Below, one piece after another: positions 30,580 through 44,311 of a DNA stretch of 64,000 nucleotides. Position 1 is the stretch's first letter; the number at the start of each line of letters is the position of its first letter. The notes beneath the pieces are model-generated. The model was not told where the DNA came from. It did not search any database and worked only from the letters and a program-made list of their open reading frames with translations. A program made the translations under genes and the position numbers. This DNA comes from Kalaharituber pfeilii (taxonomy: Eukaryota > Ascomycota > Pezizomycetes > Pezizales > Pezizaceae): assembly GCA_015179045.1 (NCBI GenBank), contig WHUZ01000030.1:310001-374000 (forward strand), given 5' to 3'.

Positions 30580-33500
30580 GTAGGTCTGCATTGGAGAACT
30601 AATATTCATGTAGAGCGATGAATACAAAGAGGGTAGAAAGAATATTGGTCATCTCATGCAATATTAACATGTATTCTGCATTAGTTAATTGAGAGAGGAC
30701 CAAGAATTGATAACCGCAAATTTAAATACTTATCTGAAGCATCACGCCAATCTTTCATTGTTACACCATGTCTGGAGAATAACTTCGTCATATGGCCTCC
30801 TATCATTAATGTAAGACGCTACCTGTAGGTCTACATAAGACGATGTATAGGTGTATTATGAACAAGACCAAAACATGATCCGGCGTTAAGGTGTTAGTCT
30901 TTTAGGTTTCTCATAGTATGTACTCAGAGATTTCAAACCTTACATCCATCCAAAGCCTGAAGCCCCAGAGAGTGTCCAGAGATCATGGGGGGCGCATGGA
31001 AATAAGGCGATGGCTGGCTAACCAGATTGCAGTAACTCCAACCACCTCAGCAGGGGGTAGTACACAGTATGCTGGACGCTGAGCGTCCAACACCAGGGAC
31101 AATAGTTCATCTGAGCTAGGACATGACTTACTATACTGCACCTGTGGTGAGTGTTCGATTAGTTGATCAACTCATATATGACCCAGTTCAACTTGCTTGA
31201 GTAGATTGGGACCGGTGCGTGTATAAATCTATGTATTTATCTAACTACGCCCAATGTATCCAAGGCCGAAGTAGGCGGGATAGCTAACCCTGAAATCCAC
31301 TGCCTTTGACGCCATTCAGAAACTGCGTACCCGATCATGAATCAAACGAACCACTACAGTGCTTGGGCTCACGCTAGATTTCACAACCCAATATGCACAA
31401 GAAAGGAAGGAATCATAGCTGCATATATAGCTATAGGAACAGAGGTTCCTTCGATATGGAAGTGAGTTGTATTTAAATGCTAATGGAAGATTTTGTTAGA
31501 AGGACCGTCTGTGCCTGATAGCGCCCATGTATTCTTATCCCATGGCTTGAAAATTTCATGCATATGTGTTCAGGGAATCCGCGCGCTCTCCGGGGCGGCT
31601 CCAGTTCATGAGGTGCCTGGCCACTTGGGTGTAAGAATCTTCATGCTAATGCGTGAGGAATATTGGTGAATGTTTCAACACATTTGATGCACAGGATCCT
31701 CTCAAGTTAGTAACATGGTGGGCACTGAGGCCGATAACATGGTACTAGCAGACACTGAGGTTGGCGGCTTCTTTCATCCCTTGGGACGTGACCCTGATGA
31801 GGGAGTAACTCCTTTAGTGGTTATGGCCGAGGTTGAAGAATTCTATAGGCATCACTTTCGAGCCTCTTACGAGGTGCAAAATACGAAGATACTCACGAAG
31901 GGGTAACGTTAGATTCGGTAAAGTTAGTGCTTCCTAAAACCTTCAGAAATGCTCTACAAATAGTCATTCGCAAACCTGTCAAAATCCCTTAATCCAGTTC
32001 CAGTTCCCTGAGCAGGCCACAATGGAGCTTGATAGCATAGTAAGAATAAACAATTGTAGCTAGCTCTTGGCACATGTACATAGTTCATCTTCTATACACG
32101 TAAAGCCTGTAAGGATTTCAAATCCTGAGCCGTAAGATTACTAATTCGAGCGGCCCAACCAGGCTCCTGAGCGGCCCAGGGCCCTGAGGAACTATACAAT
32201 TCTCAAGGGGACCAAAACATTTGTTTAATTGCATACATCCAGTCACCTATTTTCTCCCGCAGAAAACCCGACCCCACCCATATAAACATTATCGCATGTT
32301 GCAACGTTATACCGGCCCAGTCCGCACAATGCAAGGTTAACAATATAACAGCAGCAGCGACACGTGCCCCAGTCCGCGAAGAAGCAAAGAAGTCGATGAC
32401 TACGAGCTAGAAATGGATGGATAACTAGCGCTTTTCATCGAACCTTTTTCTCTTGCTACGTTACATCAATGCAGCAGACGACCAACGAGCAGGGATGCAT
32501 ATACTTTATAGGATTTGTAGGGTGATTCTTTGTGTTACTGTTGCTACGATGGATAGCTAAAACATGTCCCGTAATTAAAACAACGCCAAAGTGATCTTCA
32601 AATGCTTCCTTCATCAGGACTCATTTATGCACTTCTAACTTGCCTCCTATCTATTATGCCGATGACAGTATATCGAGCATATTTCTATGACAGAAGCCCC
32701 TGAGTAACAAGACCAACGTGTAACAAAACCAACTTATAACAAGATCAACGTATATAACAAGAGAAACATAGGTGAGACTATATCCCTGTCACTAAGTGCG
32801 AATATAGAAACCATGCTAGACCTGCATAGCACTTCCATAGCCCTACCAGTGAACAACAGATAGACGACCTACTGTAGCTAGTGGTTGGTCAAGCCACATC
32901 ATCACTGACAGCTTTACGGCTCAGGATATGTCACAGGATAGGGGTTCCCTCCCCTGATGAAGAGTAGGTACTTACCGGTGACAGTGTGCAAGTACATATT
33001 GCATAAACGCTTAGTTAGCGATAGATAACTGCTGAGGGTAACATACTACTGAGCCACAAATAAACGAAAGCGAACCTTTAGATAAGAATTTTTTTATTCT
33101 TTACTGTATGTTTTTTAATATATCAATCATTACCTGTATGCTGACTGGTGGGCATATATGGCGACAGCCGAGGCTACATACAAAGAACGTAAAGGGAGAA
33201 TTAAACCATAGTTCCCTCTGCGCCTTCTGTTCCCTGCAGGTCGACATATACAGCTCCTGTCAACTTCAAGAATTCCATAAGAACGTCTGCTTCCCCCCTC
33301 CCCCGCCAGTGGGCCAATGCACCAACTTAATGAAAGAATGTAGCTAAGAAAATGACAATAGTCATCTCTAACATTTGTAGAGTCGAAGTAATTTCTTTTG
33401 TGCTGAAAAGAGCAGATGCGCGTACAGCTGATAAAATTTCACAAATTGATCGTAAAAGTATCATAGGTACATACCCATCCCATCAACCTCTGGAGGGTAA

Positions 33501-33899
33501 GTTCTGAGGTCTGAGGGTGCATATGCCATGGTGCTGCTCGTGGTGATTCTTAATTTTTCAATTTATGAGTGCTTAATGACCTTCAGTATATAGCAGGGAA
33601 GTATTGAGCTATGAAAATATAGTGATCAGTTAACGTAGCTGCTATTTACACCTTCTATCATCTAACTTAGCTTGAGCTAACGCTGTGCAAGCAGTGCACG
33701 CAGTTGCCCTGACCAAAACAGCCTTCTGAAAACTAGCAGTACAGATTCGGCCATTCCGTAGCCAGTTACTAGAGGCTTTGCAGGGCCCGGCCCCCGGGCC
33801 TCGCCGTGGCCCTTCGTTTGGCCCTACGTTTCTTCGGGCGTCCGCGTAGTGTCTTCACCACTCTGTCATCGCACCGCATCTCGATCCCAGATATAGATC
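30580..33899. other. No gene recognised; short tandem repeat
   Basis: A degenerate 16-18 bp repeat (GTAACAAGACCAAC type, four copies) occupies 32704-32767. A 63-residue plus-strand frame at 31715-31906 (EADNMVLADTEVGGFFHPLG) has coding-like composition but no recognised domain. Confidence 0.4.
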
Positions 33900-33909
33900 A
33901 TGTCTAAGG

Positions 33910-33965
33910 TTTATATATATATATATAACGTACCCCGCTGGCAGCTATTCGCCCTGGCAAGGCAA
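33910..33965 (-). mobile_element. Hairpin micro-retroposon, type 2, with TA-repeat tail
   Basis: Flanks ATGTCTAAGG (33900-33909) and ATGTCGAAGG (33966-33975) match at 9 of 10. On the minus strand the insert is GCCTTGCCAGGGCGAATAGC then TGCCAGCGGGGTACGTTA followed by a (TA)n tail instead of poly(A). Confidence 0.7.
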
Positions 33966-33975
33966 ATGTCGAAGG

Positions 33976-34693
33976 ATGCTTAGGGCTTCTCTAATGAGTT
34001 GAAGAAAACAAGAATTATATATTAATTAGGATCTGGCAGAAATTTAGATACAATGTTCCAATCGAATCGCATTACCAGTAGAGCCAGTTTGCCGCGGCTC
34101 AGAACCTAAATTTCCCACCTCCATCGTATATATTTGCTAGTTTCCTGTGCCGAGCCTCAAATAATCGGCACGAAAATCAGCAAAGGTGTAAAAACATTGG
34201 AACTCAGCAGAGAATGCAGCCACGCTTACGTCCCGAAGCTCATGTTTGACAATTCTTCGTTCTTATGGTTAGACATCTGCGGGAACATTAAGCGCGGCGT
34301 CAATGCACGCATGCACAAACTGAAATGAGGTTTAGATCTTCGTCGACTGAAAAGATAATTATATATACGATGCTAATATTGCAAACGGCCGGCCATGCGC
34401 GATACAGGCCAACGACCATGACACTGAAGGATCAATTTCTACCCATACAAGAACCATTAAGACAGCTTCGTAGTTCAAGACAAATCCACATGAATGCTCT
34501 GTTCCTTCTCTGAATACACGACGGGATTCAACAGTATATAAGCCATGTAAAAGGCGCTAGAGAAGCATAGATACTATGAAACTTTAGCAGTATTCTCTCC
34601 TAAATTTCTTACTAAGTAATTAGCAACTGCACCCCATCAGAATCTTATCTTCCTCAATCATCCCTTGTTTGGGCTACGGCACCACTTAATGTT
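33976..34693. other. No gene recognised
   Basis: Two short plus-strand frames (34134-34328 and 34325-34513) overlap by four bases but show no domain. Confidence 0.4.
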
Positions 34694-34740
34694 GTCCTGC
34701 CATGGCGAACAGCTGCAAGCGGGGTTACGTGATTTTTTCC
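34694..34740 (+). mobile_element. Hairpin micro-retroposon, type 2, with a T-run in place of poly(A)
   Basis: A 9-bp perfect duplication (CTTAATGTT) flanks it at 34685-34693 and 34741-34749. The 47-bp insert is GTCCTGCCATGGCGAACAGC then TGCAAGCGGGGTTACGTGA and ends TTTTTTCC. The lack of an A tail is atypical for target-primed retroposition. Confidence 0.8.
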
Positions 34741-34973
34741 CTTAATGTTACCAACACAGCACGTAGTCGTACGTGTGCATGCACGATGCCCCAGAAACAT
34801 CCAAGCCCTGTAACTGGGAACTTTAGTATGTAAGTTATGTAAGTGCCCATGTCGCGACTCATTGTGAACAATCGAACATTACATAACAGTCCAAGATACT
34901 GACAGCATATAATTTCATAGCACACCGCGGGTACATACACGTATTTAGCCTGTTTTTATTTTCCTTTAATAAT

Positions 34974-35034
34974 CCCTCGCCATAGCCCCTAGGGCGGCAC
35001 GCGAGTAATGATATAAAAAAAAAAAAAAAAAAAA
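34974..35034 (+). mobile_element. Hairpin-A micro-retroposon, type 1
   Basis: CCCTCGCCATAGCCCCTAGG then GCGGCACGCGAGTAATGATA and about 22 A. It is the cleanest copy of the type 1 hairpin. No clear target duplication is visible. Confidence 0.8.
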
Positions 35035-38000
35035 TATCATACCCGTGTTCCCTGAAGCCAACCTACGTATTTTGGCTCAAACGTCGAAAAACTATAAGTT
35101 AAACCATATCCTGTGTCCATTCGCGCCTCGTTGAATTCTTAGATACGCAAGTAAAGTGGATAGCATCAATCGGTGCGGACCAACCAATCCTCCAAGGCTA
35201 GCCGCTAACACAACAATAGTACATATTGCTCCTCCAGTATTCTACTTGATGAGGTGGTTTCAGAATAATCGATATATGTCATTTAGCCGAACTACTTAGT
35301 TAGGCAGAGATGAAAAGCAGAAAGAAATATCCTCTATAGAAAGCTAACGAGATCCTTTCATACCCAAATACATATATATTTGTACTTGAACATAACAATA
35401 TAATTGAATGTAAGCTCACTCAAGTCTTTTAAAAAGTAAATATCTGAAATGCACTTTTTTCTACTTCCAGCGAGGCGGAGAAGTTACTGTTGGATACTTA
35501 TAAAAAGCGTGACATATTGATGGTTGATGTGAACTACAAATCACATCCAATAGCACCTTCCTGTCGAAAAATAAAAGCTTTCAGGGAAGGTATCGGCTTA
35601 ATATCCTTTGTACCATATCTCCCATGGAAATTGCCACGTCTATTACACTAGACCTCTATTACGTTAATGCTGACTTTACGAAGGCACTGCCAGTCGTCGC
35701 CGGCCAAGAACAGGCACTCACGCAACGACTATTACTTATGCGCCTCGTTGAATTCCCCTGTGTATCAATTGGTATTTTGAAGTAGCGTAGGCGCGCCGCC
35801 GGGGGGCCATGGGCGTTGCACAGGCCTACTCTTGGTGTGCATGTTGATGTACGTTTCCGGATTACATTGCGTATGTGCGCCCAGACACTCTGTTTGGCTA
35901 GCTATAGATTATGGCTATTAGCGAAATGTCAGATGTGGTTGCACATATACTACCCTGGCTTCCTTGGGGGTGAGAAATGGAGAAGTGCAAGGATGGCGTG
36001 ATGATCACCGGGCGACAAATAGCGGATCCTTGGAGAAGATCATTGATAGGGCGGTCGTCAAGGGGTGAGGGCGGGAAGAATCATTAACGTAGCTTGAGTA
36101 ACGTGGGACTAAACTAGGAAGGCGGGTGGGACGTGTAGGTGTGGGCCTATCAATGCTGGGTATGGAGGCAAATGCTTGTTGTAAGAGTTGGATTTTGGGC
36201 ATATGAGTGGTGCAGGTAGGTTAGCTGGTGCATTGCTGGGAATAGTGCCTGTGCAGCGACCACGAAACATCCAGCTGATGTCGAACCAATCCGTGCAACC
36301 GTAGAATTGGTAACTGTTAAGCCTTATTCTCCTTCCATGTCTACAACGGCGCGAAATTGGATATAATTTGCTATCTTCATCTGTGTATGTAAAATATGAT
36401 GTGTAACATTATACAGACCAGTACGTGTGTGTGTCGATGTCAATAACGTCGACCTGCATGGATGGATGCCAGCGGAACGGTTAGCCCGTGCCTAGTAGCA
36501 ATGCCCTGGGTTCACACCTTGACACTCACAGCTGTGGTTATCTGGAGCTGGATGCATAGCATTTGTAGTTGTCATGAACCCAGATAAAGAGCCAGGGGAG
36601 GTATGGATAGATGGATGGATGTCTCACTCATACTGCCTAGAGCCCACGATGTCGAAGCTGGGATACAGCCAGGCCATGGATTGGCTTCTAAGTTTGGCTG
36701 CCTGGTCGGGGGATACGGGTTCACCCCGGCCGATGATCGGAGGCAAGGGCTATTGTGCTCCAGCTAGCAGCGATGCTAGTCGACCCTTGCTTAGTTCACC
36801 CGAGACTGCCGTGGCCAGGGTCAATCTGTGATCAACACGCATGATCAATATCGGTACCGCTGTTGAAATCCCTGAAGGTACATACAGTATTTACAGTATT
36901 TTATGCTCATTGAAACTGTGCATTTGCAGCTGGGGGCCGTATCGAGTTTGTCCTAGCGTATTGTCCGAATGCAAGGGATCGACAAAGCTGGACTGTCTGT
37001 CGCAAGCGAAAAGCTGCACTACAAGTCCATGATTGGCCTGCCACGGGCGTAACAACGATGTAAGAATTTGCGAAAGTAACGGGAAAAGTGGGGTGAGCTA
37101 GCTGGGAATGGAGCAACTAACGGTCCTACCAACTGGACGGCATGAGCAGGGGGCGCACGTGGCTTGTCTTAGATTATATATAGATGCTGCTTTGGCATGC
37201 TCCCGCTAGGCATAGGGGTGTTGATGCGAGGGCCTGAAAAAGTATTAGCTGAAGGAACGCAGGTTTGGACCGTCGGTAGAATTGAGTGTATAAAATATGT
37301 GGCTCTGCAGGTGGCTGCAAAGCCGTGATATCCTGTGATGTGTAAGTATTGAAGCTGTAGTAAGACATTTCCAATGCCATCGATGGACTAGAGACTCAGC
37401 ACTTGAGCCGACCGCAGGAAGCATATAGCCTCGTAAAGGCTGAAGTCTTAAAGTCAGCAGCTGAATAAGTGCACCATTGTCCATGTCCAAAAAAAATTAG
37501 AGATAAAGAAAGCAAAAACCAGACTGGCTGTTGGACCATGCTTAACTTCTGCATCAATTAATTTGGCAAATGGAATAGTAATCGTATCCGTTTCGACCTT
37601 TTGACTAGTACTGAAAGTACCAAATAGTGTATTCCCTAGATCAGCCTGGCGGTCGTGCACAGTCCATGAGCATGTGAAGTTGCAGTGAGCTTGCATGTTT
37701 GATGACTGCACGTCCGAGTGTATACCTAATGTAGTGCGCTTCTCATAAGCTACGATCGACCCCGAATATCGCGAAACTCGATTGGAGGCTGTGCCAGAAA
37801 TGAAAAGCTGCATAAGAGCTGATATGCCACCAATTGGACGCCATACATGATGTCCACCTTGATAATTCACTCGACTTCAGGGTAGCGATGTCGGCAAAAT
37901 TGGCCACTGAATTTCTGAAGAGCTGGTACGGCTGGCCATCCAACAATTAAGCAAACATGCAGGTTATTGAAGCTAACCTCGGTAAGTTCAGAAGCACACA

Positions 38001-40885
38001 TAGCAGTTGTATAATATGTTGATGGCCAGACTCACTATAACATAAGCCTACATTATCAACCCTTGCGGCTAGCAGCGTAAGCCACAAGCGCCAGACAGGA
38101 AACACTACTATCAGGTCAATCTATAGCATACCTTTCATTGCCAATGCACTGGAATGTATCAGGTCGTCGCGCGACCATCTGCCCTCTGGTGGTTTGTCTC
38201 AAAATATCTTGTCCCAATTGATGTAACCATAGCGCTATCAAAGTACTCGTCTTGAAAAAATGTGAATACCGAACACAGTTGCAGCTTTGGGTCCGGGCAC
38301 CCGGACATTGCGGCTCAACAGAGAAGACCCTGCCGCGATTGCCGCTGCGAGGGAAAATTCGGGCTTGACAAGTAGCAAAACACGCTCAGCTGCCTGCTAG
38401 TATGCTGTACCTTGCCAAATTGTATAATATTGGCATCTTGAAGGCAAAACAGACGAACATCTTGCCGGAGGAATGAAATTTTTCTTTATATATTTAAGGT
38501 TACATAATGGCGTAAGTGCGTATTAGTATACTTTTCTGTGTTGCCTGGGTGAGCGAAATTTGTAATAGATAAATATTGGAAAATATATGACTTTGTTATT
38601 TTAATTACCTCTGAATATTGATGCGAAGGAACACCGTTTCTATGTTGAATATGAATCGTACGCTGAGCAGTTCGTGATGTATAAACGATCGTTCCTTGTG
38701 CAAAGCATTATATAAAATATTAATGCACAGTCGACCTACGGGTTGTGATTTCAACTGTTCGTTTGCGTGTCTGTATACCTGCTTATAACTATATTTAAGG
38801 ACTATGTCAGAGCTCAAGCTTATTCTATCTCAATGGGGGTTCAGCGCCCTACACTCGCAGAGCTTGAGACACAAGCAAACAACAACTCGTATCTAACTTG
38901 CTAGTGGGCTTGTACATTCGATTTCCACACTTGGCGTTGTGCATGAGGACGTGCTGCAACTCGGGGAAACGGTCGTTCTGTGCGCCACCTTTGCAGATCA
39001 CTGCTCCCAACAGTGCCTTTTTGGCGAACTCACGGAGGCACTAAGATCATTCTGTTTTGCTTTGGTTTTAGTGTGATTCTATTGAGCAGCGATTTATCGA
39101 GCTCAGGCCTCGGCAGTGTGCGAGCTTTCATACACCCCCGCACAAGCTGAGTGGAAACTTAACCAGCTCGATAGACAAGCCCGCTAAGTCGGCATTACTG
39201 TACTGACTTCTTCAGTTCAGGATGCCACAACCAAGGTACTGTACATACCTTGAAGCATGATATGAAAATAAATGTACCTGCAGTTTCGTTTGCCCCTCTC
39301 TTGGGTGTAGGTGCAACTCGAGATAACACCAATTCAATCCTCAAATGTGTGTACGATTGTCAGGTGAAATATATACGTACTTTCCTTTGAATTGCCTCCC
39401 AATACAATATCTGATTCGGTTCTATAGAGTAGCGTTATTATCTATATGTATCCCACATGGGCACGGTAGATTCATGGAGGCAGCCAGAATGATATGCAGG
39501 TGCATAGCATACTTTACTTGAACTCTGTCACAGCTGCTTTAGCGCTCGTAAGCTCATGAGGTGCAGGTAAAACGTCCGGTTACGAGTGACGGGCATTTAC
39601 CTGAGGAATTATCGGACCCGATATTAGGGACAGTAATTCATGACTTGTCAAGTTAGAAGAGGAATTCGTTCTTTCGATATAATAAATTGCGGGCATCAAT
39701 CAAACGCAGATAGTATCGACACTAGAGAACTGAGCCACTGATTCAAGAGATAGTCTAGTTCGAGCCTGCGAAATCCTCAATAAAACCGTTACCAACGTTC
39801 GTTCGTGCATGGATAATATTGGAGATGGGCGGTGGTTGACTAGAGCATGGACTCAGTGATGAAAAACGTCAGAAGTAATATGAGTTCGAAGATGCAACTT
39901 CATTAAATTCAAGCACTTACACTAATCTATATAGAACTAGGAGCGGAAGATGGACAGGTCTAGAACCAGGTTTAGCACCCCCGCAATTGCATTGCAGCAG
40001 TTCTGGCACGCATGCACCTGCAGCGGCGGATATGCAGCAGCTCCCGTAGACAGGGAATGAATCCTGGGAATGGTGGGGGTGGTGCAGCGCACCAGGGCAG
40101 CGTAAGCGGTTTCTTCGATGTTACCATGTGCATTCTGTTGGTTGGAGCGAACATATATGGGGGCTCTGCAACTATCGGGGAGGTCGAGTGGGCGAAATGT
40201 CCCATGCGCACTTGGAAATTTCGTGGAGCCCAGAGGTTGAGTAAGTGCTTTTGCCGGAACTGCGGCGGGCCTCTGGATCTCGAGGCTGTGATCTTGTACG
40301 TATTGCCGGTTTGGGAAAGAGGTCCACTTCACCCCCACGCAACCTGCCAAATCGAGCGAGACACACCCCACATCCCTCCTTCACTTCACCACTTCACCGC
40401 CATGGCACAGTGCTCCTCTTGCTCGGATTCATAGCCCAGACACAACTCTCACCTGGCCTGACCGCCCATGCCTTCGTGACCTTCTTATCCATTGTCATTT
40501 GCCCTTTCCCCACCTCCCATAGCGCAAATTTCCAGCGGCAAACGCAAGCCTCACGCACAATAGCATTGACGGATGACCCCTAATCAAATGCTGCACTGTC
40601 CGTTCCTGAGAGCTTCACACGAAAATTTATTGTTTTTAGCCAGTGCTAATAGAGCTGCGTGTCTAAAAAAAATAAAATTCACACGAGGACTCCCGGAATC
40701 CTTCACCTCGATTACTACTGCCGTTGTCGAATTGGTAACTGTGGTCATTGTATGATCTCAACTATATCCAATCAATCTAATTTGGCCACCCCCACCAAAG
40801 CTCAAAGTCAAAAAGTCTTCTACGCCATGTGCTAGAGGAAACCATTCTAGTTGACTGATTGTCCACTTTCAAGTAGAAACTGGTC
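35035..40885. other. No convincing gene
   Basis: Frames are short and unassigned. The longest, minus 37454-37870 (YQGGHHVWRPIGGISALMQL), overlaps another minus frame at 37743-37946 and could be one decayed exon pair. Antiparallel frames at 39937-40434 are mirror images of one GC-richer patch. Nothing is identifiable. Confidence 0.35.
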
Positions 40886-40945
40886 TCCCTGCCATAGGCT
40901 TGTAGCCTGTATGCGGGGTTATGTGATCAGAAAAAAAAAAAAAAA
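40886..40945 (+). mobile_element. Hairpin-A micro-retroposon, type 2
   Basis: CCCTGCCATAGGCTTGTAGC then CTGTATGCGGGGTTATGTGA, TCAG and about 15 A. Only GGTC is shared by the flanks, too short to count as a duplication. Confidence 0.75.
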
Positions 40946-43900
40946 GGTCGCAATATTGGCCAAGCGTTACTAGCCCTGGACAAACCCTATAGTTGTGCCT
41001 GAGTCACCTCGCGTTCGGGAAGTCCACGAGCGCGGTTTAAAGCGTCGAAACCTTTGTCAGAAAGACGGAACAAACGCTGCTTGCCGCGTTCTACCCACTT
41101 TGGTTGGGGTATGCTACAAGTGATATGTTCCTTTGACAAAGTGCTCAAACGTGGTCAAAGCGAGTACGGCTTTAGTTTTCCTTTCGAAATGCTTGTTGAC
41201 ATCTCGCTTTCTCCGGGCTAATGCAAGGCTTTGTCTTCCAGGGAATTAAGGTTTCACTATCCGCCCATAAAACCACCAGGAACCAAGTCTTAACCACCAG
41301 TTAACCTCCTCTCATTCTCAACCTCCATAATTTTACCTTTACTTCATGTGGAGGCATGAGAGATAATCGACAAACTCAAAGCCTAGCAACGTTTCACGAT
41401 CTTGTCCTCGAAGTCAATCATTCTTTCTAGATTTAGTGTCCAACAACAGTCAACGGTATTGCAACGCAGAAGTCATTACAATTAAGACTCTGAACAATCT
41501 TGGTTATTTTTGGCCAATAGTCGGCGGATACCACCACCAAGATTCGCTTACGGTTCATATTCGTGCTCTGAGATGTAAGTGAAACATAGCCGCAGCCTCA
41601 TTCCGAATACTTGCGATACCGTATATTTTGCTGATTACATCTTAGTGCCCTCCTGATTCTCTTTACTGTGATTGATGTCACTGGATGTTCGGCTCACATC
41701 AGAAATGACTGGTTGTCCCCGTTGAATTTTCTTATGCAACCGTCGCAATCGCGATAAGGTCAGTTCGTACAATGGCCACACTTGCTCACCCCAACCCCGC
41801 GTTTCATCTGTACACTCAAAGAGAATGGGAACGAAGAAATCCCTCACATTCGTACCTCATCTCCGACATTCTGCTTAGCAATACTTTCTAGACTGCGCCG
41901 CTCCTTTCCTAGACGCACATTTGTACCCACCATAGTTCGAACATGGACAAGTGGGACATGTGACAGCTGTATTTAGTATAGCGAATTTTGTGCGTGCCAA
42001 AGGTAAGAATTCTCGGTGTTTAACCGTTCTGCTACTTAGCATCACATAAAAAAAAAAAAAAAAAAAAAAAAAAGACTTCCTTTTCCTCGGTTACCTTTGC
42101 AGAGTACTAGTCAAGAATAATGTTTTGCAATAATCATTACCCAATCGGCGGGCTAAAATTGCAGCAAACATCTCACCGCTGAGGGTTTTTATAACGTCGG
42201 ATTAACAAGAAAACAACATTGGCAATATTCAAGAATGATAAAGGCTCGTCGAACTCTATAGTTGCAATTCTATGACTAAACCCACTTGATGTATGGGCCT
42301 ATCACCAATGAAGAAGGTGGTCAGACAAGTCTAGATTACAAAAGGTACATCATCTCTCACAATATTGCCAGCTGACACAAGCCGTATGGTGGCTGGCTTA
42401 CGGATATTACTGGGCAGCCCGCCTCACTCCTCAGATGAGACCTAAGTAAAGCTGACGGGAAATTTCTGGAAGGTAGCCATGTGTTGGCAAGGAAATTGCA
42501 CCGATTTCTCAACTTATTGAGTATAGCTTCCGCTTCTGCAGCATTACGAAGAAATTATGCGTCTATATGGATCGTATCTATCTATACTGGCCAAGGTCGG
42601 GTATTACTCGAGTGAATTCTCATTATTTTGGCGAGCGATACGACCCAAAACAATAATATTCTCTCCAAATTGAGGTTTCAACAGGGAATAGTTTAATACT
42701 TCCTTTGGAGATATTCAAACCATTACTGAAAAGATAAAACAATTATTTGTGGAGAATGGTTTGAACATCAGCAGGGTATGAAAAACAACCATTCCAGATG
42801 CTCACCCCGATTCGTGCACGTGTGCAAGGTATCTTAGCGACGCCACAGAACCTCGACATAAAACATGGTGCCCTAGTAGGGAATAGCGATGGATCTTGAT
42901 CTTGATCGCTCGCCTTCCCCCTAATACTGTCGTGGTTTTCATCAGTAGATACGGACCTTACTTTCGAAGTGACATGGATTGTAACGAGGAGATAAAGCAG
43001 GTGCTTGCACAGTTGCAGGTCAACTTACAGTAATTCTGTGGCAGCTATCATACTGCATCTCAGTATGGTTGGCGGTTATTTCGTCACAACTGCAATACTT
43101 GCACTTTGACTGGTTGCCTTTATTGCCTATACCCAAACCAATAATCCGAAGCGGCAAGTACATCCTACCCGTTGTTTAACAGGTCCTAACAGCTCAGCCA
43201 ACTTTTTCAAATCAGAATGTAGGCAACCATTGAGATACTTTCACCGAAGTTCCCCCGCTTCCTCCGGTCAAATACGTCTCGGGATTTCATCTCGGTTGCT
43301 AAACGGTCATGTGCAAGAGAACCCTTGTTGCTCTAAGTGGTGCCGGCCGACTGCGCGGTATGTTCTTGACACAGTGACAAAATCCAGGAAATATATTCTT
43401 GGAGCATGAGGAGTCCATGCTTCAACAGGGCCAACTGAAGCTTATGCGTCCTGCGTCCATAAATAATGGATAATTAGTGGGAAATGAGTACTGCTAGCCG
43501 CGAAAAGAAACCTCTCAACGGCCTTACAATTGTCGTTGAACATTTCAGGCACAGAGGCACCATTTCTGTTCCTACTAATGAACATGATCTCTTCTGCTTC
43601 CAAAGTCGTGATTTCAACAGACGTCAGGTAGCCCTCTTCATGCCACGTCACGTCAATTCAACGACATGGTTTAGCGAGGCATGGGGTCCCTCTCCCAGTG
43701 CTGGACTTTCTCGGGACCATACCCTGTCCCTTAACCCAGCTACCCTTCAATTCCCTGTTTCCTGTGTTGATGCGGGATGGCAGGAAAGACGTTCCTAATT
43801 CACCATCTATTATTTGTATTGTACTTACACTATCCTGTGGCTCTCTCTCAAATTAGTGTCTATTGCATACTCACATATCCAGAACGGCACATGGTTACTC

Positions 43901-44311
43901 TGTACGGTAAATTCTCCGCACTTGGGTGCAACATGATGTGGCAACTCATTACTTCGGCTAGAGTCTCCGCAATCTACATTATGCTGTACGCGCTGGATAA
44001 AGTCAATAGCGTGTACAGCCTATTGGTATTTGACGAATCACCTGACTATACTCGGCAGTTTCCTTGAAGGACACCGTTCAACCAAGCTACGGCTATTATT
44101 ACAGAGTTACCGACATTCGAGTGTCATTTTCATCTCCGTTCACAAAACTCAGCGCTGATCAGAAGATGGGGCTGCCTGCTGGATGGCCAACTGAGCGGAG
44201 CAACAGCTGCTAACACCACTATTTTTCTTTTTCCGCCCTAAACAAGTGCCTTCACCAAGACCCACCCTTCTTAAAACGCCACTCAAGAGCTGTACCACAT
44301 GACAGCTAGCC
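40946..44311. other. No gene recognised; A-run
   Basis: A run of about 26 A lies at 42048-42073 after CATCACATA, without a hairpin in front. Frames at 43484-43798 and 43777-44067 overlap but carry no known domain. Confidence 0.35.

Noticed and set aside
42040..42075. A-run after CATCACATA as a further micro-retroposon
   Set aside because: No hairpin precedes it and no target duplication was found.
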